The notes under the pieces were generated by a model. It worked only from the letters and a program-made list of their open reading frames with translations, did no database searches and was not told where the DNA came from. This document shows positions 50,148 to 58,356 of a DNA stretch of 64,000 nucleotides, in pieces. How positions within the stretch are numbered: position 1 is the stretch's first letter; each line of letters starts with the position of its first letter. Origin of the DNA: Paenibacillus lutimineralis (GTDB lineage Bacteria > Bacillota > Bacilli > Paenibacillales > Paenibacillaceae). The translations under genes and the position numbers were made by a program. The DNA lies in assembly GCF_003991425.1 (NCBI RefSeq), contig NZ_CP034346.1:214001-278000 (forward strand), read 5' to 3'.

Positions 50148-50537
50148 TTAGCAGAAGCAGCTGGGATGGTTAGGATGTTCAGGATTTATTGGTGTTTCCT
50201 GATTCTCCGGCTTGGCCTCGTCAAATGACGGCAACAAATGAGTTGCATGGCTTAAGATTGCTCCAGCGCGAGTAGAGGTTGCAACCAGTACGGCCTCAAA
50301 GGCCTCCTCCCGTGTACCTCCAAGGGCTTTTAATCTTTTTGCATGTTCATCAATACAATAGGGACAACCTGTGACATGAGCAACGGCCAGTGCAATCAGT
50401 TCTTTCGTTTTTAAGGAGAGGGTGTTCATTTCCTGGTAGATCTCATTTTCAAAAGCTAAAAATAATTTGGAAGCTGACGGAGCAAGACGAATGAGTTCAG
50501 GTAATCTCTTAAGGTTGGAGCTCTCGTAGTAATTCAT
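50148..50537 (-). CDS. AhpD/carboxymuconolactone decarboxylase family protein
   Basis: A 129-residue alkylhydroperoxidase-like protein. The redox motif CPYC (about residue 66) sits in TGCPYCIDEHAKRLKALG. A proton-relay residue can be supplied by His73 or Glu72. The C-terminus ends in a His/Cys tail (NHPSCFC). It is the last gene of a minus-strand run with a membrane protein and a Crp/Fnr regulator, which suggests a peroxide or redox response. Confidence 0.9.
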   Translation of the reverse strand: MNYYESSNLKRLPELIRLAPSASKLFLAFENEIYQEMNTLSLKTKELIALAVAHVTGCPYCIDEHAKRLKALGGTREEAFEAVLVATSTRAGAILSHATHLLPSFDEAKPENQETPINPEHPNHPSCFC

Positions 50538-50610
50538 ACAAGTTCACCTCAAAATTAAGATTTGTTTGTATTCATCGTAGCAGTGTCTCGTCATGTCTTC
50601 CGTAACAAAG

Positions 50611-51288
50611 TCACATTGCTTCGTCGCTCAGGATTTGAAGCAGGCGGCCTCGATCTACAATTTGTAGATAGCCTCTTCGTGAGACGAGGATATTTTTGTT
50701 GGCGAAATCTTTCAGGGCACGGCTGATTACCTCTCGAGCGGTTCCTAATTCGATGGCTAATTGTTCGTGAGTTATTTTTATGATCGCATCATGTGCAGTA
50801 GATTGATTTATCAGAAAATCTGCGATTCGATAGGATATGGACCTAAACGCAACATTCTCTAATAGATCCATAACACTAGTTATTCTTTGAATAATTTGCT
50901 TGAAGACAAACTGTTTCGGCGGCTCGTATGTATCGATCCATCTCTTAAATAGTTGCACTGGAACTAGAAGGACCTCGGTTTCGACCTCGATGGATGCAGA
51001 AGCTTCATAGGTGACCTCGCCTAAAATGCTGGCCATCATAAGAACACAGCTCTGTCCGTCTTGCACACGGTATAGGGTTACTTCTCGCCCCTGTTCGCTG
51101 ACCTTGTATATTCGCACCGAACCTTTCAGAATGAACATGGCATGCTGCAGCAAATGCCCCTCGCGTATAGAGTGGGGAGTATTGGAAGTTACAGTTCTTA
51201 TTTCGGCTTGTGACCAATCTTTTTCAGGGATGGAGGATAAGAACGGAAGGATAAGGGAAATCCGTTGGATGTCGGAAGGTAGCATCAT
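50611..51288 (-). CDS. Crp/Fnr-family transcriptional regulator
   Basis: A 225-residue Crp/Fnr regulator: cyclic-nucleotide-like beta barrel (about 25-130, with SIREGHLLQHAMFILKGSVR) and C-terminal winged helix (about 160-220) with ITHEQLAIELGTAREVISRA. No N-terminal cysteine cluster is present, so it is not an FNR-type Fe-S sensor. It lies 8 bp after the membrane-protein gene and 73 bp before the AhpD-like gene. Confidence 0.93.
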   Translation of the reverse strand: MMLPSDIQRISLILPFLSSIPEKDWSQAEIRTVTSNTPHSIREGHLLQHAMFILKGSVRIYKVSEQGREVTLYRVQDGQSCVLMMASILGEVTYEASASIEVETEVLLVPVQLFKRWIDTYEPPKQFVFKQIIQRITSVMDLLENVAFRSISYRIADFLINQSTAHDAIIKITHEQLAIELGTAREVISRALKDFANKNILVSRRGYLQIVDRGRLLQILSDEAM

Positions 51289-51296
51289 ATAACCTC

Positions 51297-51617
51297 CTAA
51301 CTGTGGGTTCTCTGAAGAAGAAATTCAATTATAATGAACGCGAGTACCCATAATAGTGGCAGATTTGCCATAACATAAGCCCATCTAAAGGAGAGACGTT
51401 TGTAAAACATCCAGCAAAAATAAGACAGAAATGGACCGAGCGGATAACTGACTATAATCAGCAAATAGGCATTCACGTACCATTTCAGGGCTGGATCGAT
51501 GGGAGCACCGGATGAAAAGGCAGCGCCGATGAGCATCATAGGATATAACAGTAGAGCCAGGCTATAGAAGATGTTTAGAATAAGCAATATCGTAAATGCT
51601 TTTTGATTTTTCAACAA
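51297..51617 (-). CDS. hypothetical small membrane protein
   Basis: A 106-residue protein with three hydrophobic segments (about 8-30, 45-68, 80-102). TTG start after GGGAGGA. No known motif. A decayed relative lies at about 52.61-52.79 kb. It precedes the Crp/Fnr gene in the same operon. Confidence 0.75.
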   Translation of the reverse strand: MLKNQKAFTILLILNIFYSLALLLYPMMLIGAAFSSGAPIDPALKWYVNAYLLIIVSYPLGPFLSYFCWMFYKRLSFRWAYVMANLPLLWVLAFIIIEFLLQRTHS

Positions 51618-51719
51618 GAGTCCTCCCGGTGGGAATATATATTTTAATGTTACATGCTATTATAGGGTTGCTTGGAAAATTTGACAATCCGTGCAAATAT
51701 CTTAAATAAGCCATATAAA

Positions 51720-51746
51720 AACCACTAAACTTAGCGTTTAGTGGTT
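51720..51746 (-). terminator. terminator overlapping the SGNH hydrolase stop
   Basis: AACCACTAAAC and GTTTAGTGGTT form an 11-bp stem on the minus strand followed by TTTATA. The stem includes the last codons and stop (TAA 51731-51733) of the SGNH gene. A near twin lies at 60989-61022. Confidence 0.8.
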
Positions 51747-52420
51747 CTTTTTCGGGCAGAGATACGGCCGTAAGTTTGACTTTGTGGGAAAAGGTACGGG
51801 GCGAGTCGCGATGCAATAACTCGATGTCCCCGATCATTGGGATGGATAGGCAGCTGTCCGCTTAACGCGTCTTCTATTTTTCCATTTTGATATCCGTAGA
51901 TAAGTTCTGCCTGTCTTCCTTCAAACCACTTATGGGCGGGGGCTACAGTGACATTAAAGTGCTGGGCCAGTTCGGTTATGATTTGGTTGAGCCCACTGAT
52001 CGATTCGACTGCAAGAGGGCTGTTCGGAAATGGATTGTACTGCGTGCAGCAAATGACCCGAGCGCGGCATCCTTTTCTGATATAAGTAAAAATGGCGCCT
52101 AAATTACGTCTATAGCTGGTAACAAATTGTTTTACGGCTAGTGGTTTGTTGCTTTTGAGCGAAGACAGTGCCGCATTGGCCAAGTCTACGCCTCCAATCC
52201 ATACAGATACGACAGAGGCAGATTGGATGATAGGGCCTCCCCGCCATATCACAGCGTCCAATAGATCATGGCTGTTCCAGCCAGGATGGGCAAGAACGAA
52301 CCCGCGAACCTTGCATGAATCTGAATTCATTGCAGATACGGCCAATCTGGGATAAGCCTTAGCCAGTGAAGAGGCATTCTCCCCATAGGTGATGGAATCT
52401 CCAAGAGCTGTATAGATCAT
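51731..52420 (-). CDS. SGNH/GDSL-type esterase
   Basis: A 229-residue SGNH hydrolase. Motifs: block I YTALGDSITYGEN (catalytic Ser about 8), block III WIGGVDLAN in the Gly-Asn region, and block V IHPNDRGH (catalytic His). It lacks a signal peptide, so is probably cytoplasmic. Its 3' end is part of the terminator stem. Confidence 0.88.
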   Translation of the reverse strand: MIYTALGDSITYGENASSLAKAYPRLAVSAMNSDSCKVRGFVLAHPGWNSHDLLDAVIWRGGPIIQSASVVSVWIGGVDLANAALSSLKSNKPLAVKQFVTSYRRNLGAIFTYIRKGCRARVICCTQYNPFPNSPLAVESISGLNQIITELAQHFNVTVAPAHKWFEGRQAELIYGYQNGKIEDALSGQLPIHPNDRGHRVIASRLAPYLFPQSQTYGRISARKRTTKR

Positions 52421-52528
52421 AAGAAATCATCAACCCCACTCTTAATCATATATGCAACGTGATTAGTACATCTTGGAGATATTATATTGCAACAATGAAC
52501 CGGTTGTTTGGACTAACGCGAGCTTTTA

Positions 52529-52602
52529 CCATTGTGGTGTTTGGCCTCGGAACAAGGGGATGACTATATATTGAACAGCAAAAGCGACCAATAAGGTCGC
52601 TT
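52529..52602 (+). repeat. possible highly decayed tmRNA-end remnant (att-like remnant 5)
   Basis: CCATTGTGGTGTTTGGCCTC and GGAACAAGGGGATGAC align, with gaps, to the tmRNA 3' region (CACCTATGTGGCGTTGCCTT, CGGACAGGGGTTCGAC), roughly 75 per cent by eye. The same hairpin type follows (AAAGCGACC-AATAA-GGTCGCTT, 52581-52602). The acceptor-stem part is lost. Confidence 0.45.
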
Positions 52603-52609
52603 AGGTCAC

Positions 52610-52795
52610 CAGCCGAAAGTTATACATATTATTAACGCGAGCAACCATAGTAGTGGTAGATTCGCGATGATACAACGGATAACTGATTAGAATGGTTGCA
52701 AAGGCATAGTCGGCCCAGCTCAAGGTTCTACCGACGGTACCATCACCTGAAAAGACAACGATGATGAGCATTATAGGATATGACAATAAAATTTG
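52610..52795 (-). pseudogene. remnant of the small membrane protein gene
   Basis: A 61-codon frame whose translation (SYPIMLIIVVFSGDGTVG and ILISYPL) parallels LYPMMLIGAAFSSGAPID and LIIVSYPLGPF of the 106-residue protein at 51297. Its C-terminal part also aligns at base level (ACGCGAGCAACCATAGTAGT versus ACGCGAGTACCCATAATAGT). It lacks the N-terminus and is probably not functional. Confidence 0.6.
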
Positions 52796-53416
52796 TTATT
52801 TTACATGACTTGGAGGCTCACTTGGAATTGATATTAAATCAGTCCTCGTTAAGACGGCTCGGTCCCGGGATCCAGGACTGTTGAGGAGATGCCATGCGGT
52901 GTACTGTTCGGGGTATAGATTGGCCGCAGACATTCCATCAACGGGAACCGCAACATTGTATCCACGGAATGCAGCGGCTACCGCTGTATGGAGAACAGCT
53001 CCGTTCGCTGCGAAGCCAGTGACAATGACATTCTGAATATGGTGTTTACGTAAAATATCTTCTAAGTCAGTCCCGTAGAATTTATCTACGTTCGATTTTA
53101 CGATGGGATCTGTAGTGTAAGGACTTAATTGCTGATTAATGTCAGAAACATTCCCTGTATGGGTAAGACTATAGACAACTAACATTCCTGCCTGACGTGC
53201 CTTATTCAATAAGCTCTTGATTCTAGGAATGGACGCGATACAGCGATGCTTGTTACATATCGAATTCTCCATATCTAAGATAAGGAGTGCAGTACTTTTG
53301 GGATCAACGTAGATGGATTTTAACTCCGGTGCAGGTGGGGGGATTACGGCATTCCATTCGTCGATGATGGTATGGTCAACTCTCCAATTGCCGCATAAGG
53401 AACAATGATACCTCAT
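52796..53416 (-). CDS. isochorismatase-like protein lacking the catalytic cysteine
   Basis: A 206-residue isochorismatase-fold protein. Asp48 (LLILDMEN) and Lys112 (VKSNVDKFYGTDLEDIL) match the catalytic Asp and Lys, but the nucleophilic Cys position is Ala140 in TGFAANGAVLHT. True isochorismatases also lack this Cys, so hydrolysis is possible, while cysteine-hydrolase chemistry is not. An N-terminal extension (CSLCGNW) has a CxxC pair that might bind a metal. ATG after AGGAGG. Confidence 0.87.
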   Translation of the reverse strand: MRYHCSLCGNWRVDHTIIDEWNAVIPPPAPELKSIYVDPKSTALLILDMENSICNKHRCIASIPRIKSLLNKARQAGMLVVYSLTHTGNVSDINQQLSPYTTDPIVKSNVDKFYGTDLEDILRKHHIQNVIVTGFAANGAVLHTAVAAAFRGYNVAVPVDGMSAANLYPEQYTAWHLLNSPGSRDRAVLTRTDLISIPSEPPSHVK

Positions 53417-53563
53417 AACAATCCTCCTAGATCGTTCTATGCATTAGCCTATGTGGCGAGTGAGAAAAGGTGTCTGGAAGGTGAACAATAGGTCTCAACG
53501 TAGCGAAGGACTCGCCGACCATATTGCTCGTTTGGATTAAGCCAATATCATATTGACCATTAT

Positions 53564-53590
53564 AGGACCACCATTATGGTGGTCTTTTTG
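53564..53590 (+). terminator. terminator hairpin before the recombinase gene
   Basis: GACCACC-ATTAT-GGTGGTC followed by TTTTT. It may derive from another ssrA flank: CCTATGTGGCG, an 11-mer of the tmRNA 3' region, lies 110 bp upstream (53448-53458). Confidence 0.75.
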
Positions 53591-53741
53591 CGCTCTAAGA
53601 GGCCATTTTTGTGCGATTTTGAGTAGTAAATTGTTTTATTTTGGAAATAAAATCCAGTAAAGCGAAGTGGTTTTTGGTTTGTTATGTTACTTAATATATG
53701 TTAAACTTCAGTTATGTAACATTATTTCGGGGGGATACCCA

Positions 53742-54305
53742 GTGCAATATGTAAATCCGATTCGAGACGTTGAGATGATTCAAGCGATGAAAGAGGAGCT
53801 GAGAAAGAGTTCAATAAGAGACCTGTTGCTGTTTGTATTAGGAATTAATACAGGTATTAACCTTTTTGATTTACTGCACCTTACTGTACAGGATGTCTGG
53901 GACGGCCAGAGTGCTAAACAGTATCTTTATGTTAAGGATGAGAAGACTGGGGAAGAAAAGGCCTATTACCTAAACAGCAAAATTGCAGAGATTTTAGTGG
54001 AGTATCTGTCCAGTATGGATTGGAAGGCAGCGGATTACTTGTTCAAGTCGAAGAAAGATTCCCAACCCATTACTCGCCAGCAGGTCTACCGTATTATTAA
54101 TCATGTAGCTAGGGAGGTAGGAATTTCAGAGAAGATGGGGGCGCATACGCTGAGGAAGACATTTGGTTATCATGCGTATCATAAGGGCATTGCCATTTCC
54201 ATCATCAAGTCGATTTTGAATCATCATTCTACAGCGGAAACATTGAAATATTTAGGAGTCGATCGTAGCGAGAATCTGCCTATTAAAGTAGATGTGAACT
54301 TATAA
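53742..54305 (+). CDS. short tyrosine recombinase (integrase-like)
   Basis: A 187-residue protein with only the catalytic domain of a tyrosine recombinase. GTG 53742 has GGGGGG upstream. HTLRKTFGYHAYH supplies His135/Arg138, NHHSTAETLKYLG supplies the His and Tyr170 nucleophile, and a Lys lies in the YLYVKDEK hairpin. The first catalytic Arg (usual GLRxSD) is replaced by Asn40 in NTGINLFDLL. No N-terminal core-binding domain is present. It is the only recombinase in the window and could relate to the ssrA-linked insertions. Confidence 0.85.
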   Translation: MQYVNPIRDVEMIQAMKEELRKSSIRDLLLFVLGINTGINLFDLLHLTVQDVWDGQSAKQYLYVKDEKTGEEKAYYLNSKIAEILVEYLSSMDWKAADYLFKSKKDSQPITRQQVYRIINHVAREVGISEKMGAHTLRKTFGYHAYHKGIAISIIKSILNHHSTAETLKYLGVDRSENLPIKVDVNL

Positions 54306-54377
54306 GGGGTCCGTCTTTCGACATAATAAAAACTCCCCACATTGAATGATGCGGAGAGCTTGAACACAATTCCTTTT

Positions 54378-55061
54378 TTATTCCTCTACATTGTCTAGAT
54401 TCATCGCTGGTTGGACATCCACATTTTTTAATTCGGTAACCGTTCCATCGGTAACCAGAACTTGCAGCGTTTCAGCGTCTTTCATAAAGCGGAATATTCC
54501 ATTATCGAAGTCAGTATCAACTTCTTTGAAGAAGATGCCTTCATATACGGTATCTTTGTCATGATTGAAGCTAAGCTGATATTTATCTCCATCCTTCATC
54601 AAATAAGCACGAACACCCTTTTCGTAAATCCCTTCTTCATCCCGGATGTAACGGGCAACAGAAATAATGTGCAAGTCAACGAACGGGATATCACGTACTA
54701 AGGAATTGATAATCGATCCTTTTGTGATTTGTTCCCAACGACTATGGGCCGTCTGGCCGAGAACGATCTGTGTAATGTTATGGTCTCTAGCTACTTCTGC
54801 AATGACTTTGGAAATAGGGCGACTTTCATTATCCTTGATAATAAATTGTGCGGATTCATGAGAATTAGCGAACTTCTTCCATTGTTCAATATAAAGTACC
54901 TTCTCGGCATCGAGTTCATCGAACGGCTTTGGATCAATTGTCAGTATATAGAGTGGGGCCTGGAGCATGTTAGCGATCTTACAACCACGCTTGATTAGCC
55001 TCTCTCCATTTGGTCCATAATAAACGCAGACAAGAATACTTTCGTTATACAAATTATTCAT
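54378..55061 (-). CDS. UspA-domain protein (KdpD-type)
   Basis: A 227-residue protein. The N-terminal UspA-like domain (about 6-130) resembles the Usp domain of KdpD kinases: SILVCVYYGPNGERLIKRGC and ITQIVLGQTAHSRWEQIT with GSIINSLVRDIPFVDLHII. The C-terminal part (about 140-227) is a beta-rich domain of unknown type. It is divergent from the mrp operon, which suggests a role in cation or pH sensing, by analogy only. Confidence 0.85.
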   Translation of the reverse strand: MNNLYNESILVCVYYGPNGERLIKRGCKIANMLQAPLYILTIDPKPFDELDAEKVLYIEQWKKFANSHESAQFIIKDNESRPISKVIAEVARDHNITQIVLGQTAHSRWEQITKGSIINSLVRDIPFVDLHIISVARYIRDEEGIYEKGVRAYLMKDGDKYQLSFNHDKDTVYEGIFFKEVDTDFDNGIFRFMKDAETLQVLVTDGTVTELKNVDVQPAMNLDNVEE

Positions 55062-55195
55062 TTTTGACTATTTCACCTCAAGTTTAATAGTAAGGCTCCT
55101 TTAAACTATGTAAGACTATAATTGATGTTAACCAAAGAGTCAAACCCTAATTAAGACAATAAGATTGATAAAACTCATTAGTGGGGAGGAGTACT

Positions 55196-57607
55196 TTGAT
55201 TACGTTCTATAGCTTTGTTTTTCTTCCGTTTATTTTCGCGTTGCTTGTCCCCTTCTTGTATAAGTATTTGAATCGCCAAGTACACACGGGGTGGTTTGTA
55301 TTATTAGTACCACTAACCATCTTTATCTACCTGCTGAAATATATACCTGGCGTAGCATCTGGGACAACATTTGAATATACCTTGTCATGGATTCCGAGCT
55401 TCGGGATTAGTATTACGTCCTACATTGATGGTCTCGGATTACTATTCGCTCTACTTATTACGGGTGTCGGAACCTTAGTTATCATTTATTCTATCTTCTA
55501 TATGTCTAAGGTTCGGGAGGCTCTCCATAACTTCTATGTATACCTGCTCTTGTTCATGGGCGCGATGCTGGGGCTAGTATTCTCGGATCATTTATTGGTT
55601 CTGTATGGGTTCTGGGAATTAACCAGTGTCTCCTCTTTCTTGCTCATTGCCTATTGGTATGAGCGGAAGAGTTCGCGTCAGGGCGCATTGAGGGCGCTAT
55701 TGATTACTGTATTGGGCGGCTTCGGCATGTTAGCCGGGTTTATTATGCTCATCATGATGGGAGATACCTACAGTATTCGGGAGATCATCGCGAATATGGA
55801 TGTCATACAGGGGCATGCACTGTTCATTCCTGCGCTGCTTTGTATTTTGTTAGGAGCTTTTACGAAGTCAGCTCAGTTTCCATTTGGAATATGGCTGCCG
55901 GGTGCGATGGAGGCACCAACTCCTGTAAGTAGTTATCTCCATTCTGCGACGATGGTCAAAGCAGGCATTTATTTAGTAGCGAGAATGACTCCGATTTTTG
56001 GCGGCAGCGCTGTGTGGTTCTGGCTTGTATCTGGAATTGGACTCGTTACGCTTCTCTATGGTTCATTGACAGCGCTGAGACAGACGGATTTGAAGGCGCT
56101 ACTGGCCTATTCTACAATTAGCCAATTAGGGCTGATCATGAGCTTATTGGGTATTGGCTCTTTAGCGGTCTATTTTGGACCCGGAGAGACTGGAAAGGTG
56201 TTCATGGTGGCTACATTCGCTGCCTTATTCCATTTGTTCAATCACTCTACCTTTAAAGGCAGCTTGTTTATGGTCGTCGGGATTATTGACCATGAGACGG
56301 GTCGTCGGGATATTCGCTATTTAGGCGGTCTCATGCAAGTGATGCCGATCACGTTCACGATTGCACTGGTCGGTGGCTTGTCTATGGCAGGATTACCGCC
56401 ATTTAACGGATTTTTGAGTAAGGAAATGTTCTTTGCCGCGGTGAATGACGTATCCCAAGCCGGCATTTTCGGATTGAGCAAGATCGGTATGTTGTTTCCG
56501 ATCATTGCCTGGGTAGCCAGCATATTTACGTTCGTCTACTGCATGATCTTCATTTTCAAAACCTTTGGCGGGGTGTATCGTCCCGAGAAGCTGACGCGAC
56601 AAGTGCATGAGGCTCCTCTCGGTATGTTGATCTCTCCAATCATATTAGGCTTGTTAGTTATATTCATTTTCTTCTTCCCGAATGTGTTGGGGGAATACAT
56701 TCTTACCCCGGCTTTGACTGCGATTTTACCTATGATTCCAATTTCTGACTATGATGTAAAAATAAGCGCATGGCATGGACTGAATATAGAGCTCATCATG
56801 ACAATCGGGGTAGTGGTTATCGGCCTCCTTCTCTTCAAAACAGCGAAGCGGTGGATTCAGACCATGCGAAATTACCCTCATGGGCTAACGTTGAATCATT
56901 TATACAATGTGAGCTTATCGGGTACTGAGAGGCTGTCGGCTTCTCTAACCAATCGATATATGACAGGATCGCTGAGACATTATTTGATCTACATCTTTTC
57001 GTTCTTCGTCATATTACTGATGGGCTCGCTTCTGCTGCTCCATGGCATCCAGTTTGATTTCTCTAATGACGCTGCGATTAGTATTTATGAAGCTGGCCTC
57101 GTGATCGCAATGATTATCGCCTCATTAACCGTATTGCTTGCCGGTAATCGAATACTGGCGATTGTTGCATTAGGCGCTTTGGGATATATGGTTTCTATGT
57201 TCTTTGTGATCTTCCGGGCACCGGATCTGGCACTGACACAAATGGTTGTCGAGACAGTAACAACGGTACTGTTCTTGCTGTGCTTCTACCATCTGCCGAA
57301 GATGACGAAGAGGATCGAACGTATTCCTTTTAAGCTGACGAACCTGATCATATCGATCGCTGTGGGATTAACAGTAACCTTATTGGCCTTGTCCGCGAAT
57401 GGGCATAAGCTGTTTGAACCTATTACATCATTTTTTGAAAATGCGTATGAGTTGGCAGGGGCCAAAAATATTGTTAATGCGATATTAGTGGATTTCCGCG
57501 GCTTTGATACGATGCTGGAGATATCCGTTCTAACGATTGCTGGTTTGGGGGTATATATCCTGGTTCACCAGCGCTCTAAAAGGAGGGAACAACGTGAAAC
57601 CGAATAA
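55196..57607 (+). CDS. mrpA: Mrp antiporter subunit A
   Basis: An 803-residue NuoL-like proton-translocating subunit with about 20 membrane segments, fused at its C-terminus to the MbhE-like domain seen in full-length MrpA. Conserved parts include YGFWELTSVSSFLLIAYWYE, PTPVSSYLHSATMVKAGIYL and LALTQMVVETVTTVLFL. Start is TTG 55196; the GTG at 55181 sits inside the GGGGAGGAG ribosome binding site. Mrp exchanges Na+ (or other cations) for protons and supports alkaline pH and salt tolerance. It is the first gene of mrpABCDEFG. Confidence 0.97.
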   Translation: MITFYSFVFLPFIFALLVPFLYKYLNRQVHTGWFVLLVPLTIFIYLLKYIPGVASGTTFEYTLSWIPSFGISITSYIDGLGLLFALLITGVGTLVIIYSIFYMSKVREALHNFYVYLLLFMGAMLGLVFSDHLLVLYGFWELTSVSSFLLIAYWYERKSSRQGALRALLITVLGGFGMLAGFIMLIMMGDTYSIREIIANMDVIQGHALFIPALLCILLGAFTKSAQFPFGIWLPGAMEAPTPVSSYLHSATMVKAGIYLVARMTPIFGGSAVWFWLVSGIGLVTLLYGSLTALRQTDLKALLAYSTISQLGLIMSLLGIGSLAVYFGPGETGKVFMVATFAALFHLFNHSTFKGSLFMVVGIIDHETGRRDIRYLGGLMQVMPITFTIALVGGLSMAGLPPFNGFLSKEMFFAAVNDVSQAGIFGLSKIGMLFPIIAWVASIFTFVYCMIFIFKTFGGVYRPEKLTRQVHEAPLGMLISPIILGLLVIFIFFFPNVLGEYILTPALTAILPMIPISDYDVKISAWHGLNIELIMTIGVVVIGLLLFKTAKRWIQTMRNYPHGLTLNHLYNVSLSGTERLSASLTNRYMTGSLRHYLIYIFSFFVILLMGSLLLLHGIQFDFSNDAAISIYEAGLVIAMIIASLTVLLAGNRILAIVALGALGYMVSMFFVIFRAPDLALTQMVVETVTTVLFLLCFYHLPKMTKRIERIPFKLTNLIISIAVGLTVTLLALSANGHKLFEPITSFFENAYELAGAKNIVNAILVDFRGFDTMLEISVLTIAGLGVYILVHQRSKRREQRETE

Positions 57608-58016
57608 TGTGATTTTGAGAAGTGTAACCCGAGTCGCTGTCGTCATCATTTTAACCTTCTCATTTTACTTGTTTATGAACGGTCACCATAATCCCGGAGG
57701 TGGATTTATTGGCGGGCTGAGCACCGCAGCGGCGATTGTCCTAATGTATCTTTCCTTTGGAGTCGAGAAGGTCAGGGAGAATATACGGATGGATTTCAAG
57801 AAGCTTGCTGCCATCGGCGTGCTTATAGCCATTGGAACGGGAACAGTAAGTGTACTGTTTGGCAAGCCGTTCCTGACCCAGACCTTCGGTCATGTTGATT
57901 TGCCCATTTTTGGAGATACTGAGCTTGCTTCTGCTTTAATCTTTGATACCGGGGTTGCTCTAGCTGTTATAGGGACCGCAGTCAACATTATTCTAAGCAT
58001 AAGTGAGGACCGCTAA
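57594..58016 (+). CDS. mrpB: Mrp antiporter subunit B
   Basis: A 140-residue membrane subunit with four hydrophobic segments and the family motif GHHNPGGGFIGGLSTAAAIV near residue 28. GTG 57594 follows AGGAGGG and overlaps the end of mrpA by 14 nt, consistent with translational coupling. Confidence 0.96.
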   Translation: MKPNNVILRSVTRVAVVIILTFSFYLFMNGHHNPGGGFIGGLSTAAAIVLMYLSFGVEKVRENIRMDFKKLAAIGVLIAIGTGTVSVLFGKPFLTQTFGHVDLPIFGDTELASALIFDTGVALAVIGTAVNIILSISEDR

Positions 58017-58017
58017 T

Positions 58018-58356
58018 ATGGAGACGCTCATTGTCATACTTGTCGGTATTTTAGTATCCATTGGAACCTATTTAATTCTGTCGAGGCAGTTACTTCGAAT
58101 TGTGCTTGGATCATCTATTTTGAGCCATGCCGTGAATTTATTGATTATCACTTCAGGAGGTCTGAAGACGGGGAGTCCCCCTCTTCTTGGAGAGAAGGTG
58201 GCCACCTATACGGATGCGATCCCGCAAGCATTGATTCTAACAGCCATCGTCATCAATTTCGCTGTGACAGCGGTAGTACTAGTTTTGTGTTATCGTACCT
58301 ATCAGAACTTCGGGACGGATGACATGGAGCAATTAAGGGGAAATGAGCATGAATAA
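58018..58356 (+). CDS. mrpC: Mrp antiporter subunit C
   Basis: A 112-residue NuoK-like subunit with three membrane segments; LGSSILSHAVNLLIITSGG and ATYTDAIPQALILTAIVINF are typical. ATG 58018 follows the mrpB stop by 1 nt. The C-terminal codons overlap the start of mrpD. Confidence 0.96.
   Translation: METLIVILVGILVSIGTYLILSRQLLRIVLGSSILSHAVNLLIITSGGLKTGSPPLLGEKVATYTDAIPQALILTAIVINFAVTAVVLVLCYRTYQNFGTDDMEQLRGNEHE

Noticed and set aside
53448-53458. CCTATGTGGCG, an 11-mer of the tmRNA 3' region
   Set aside because: Too short to count as a further tmRNA-end copy by itself, although a hairpin follows 110 bp downstream.
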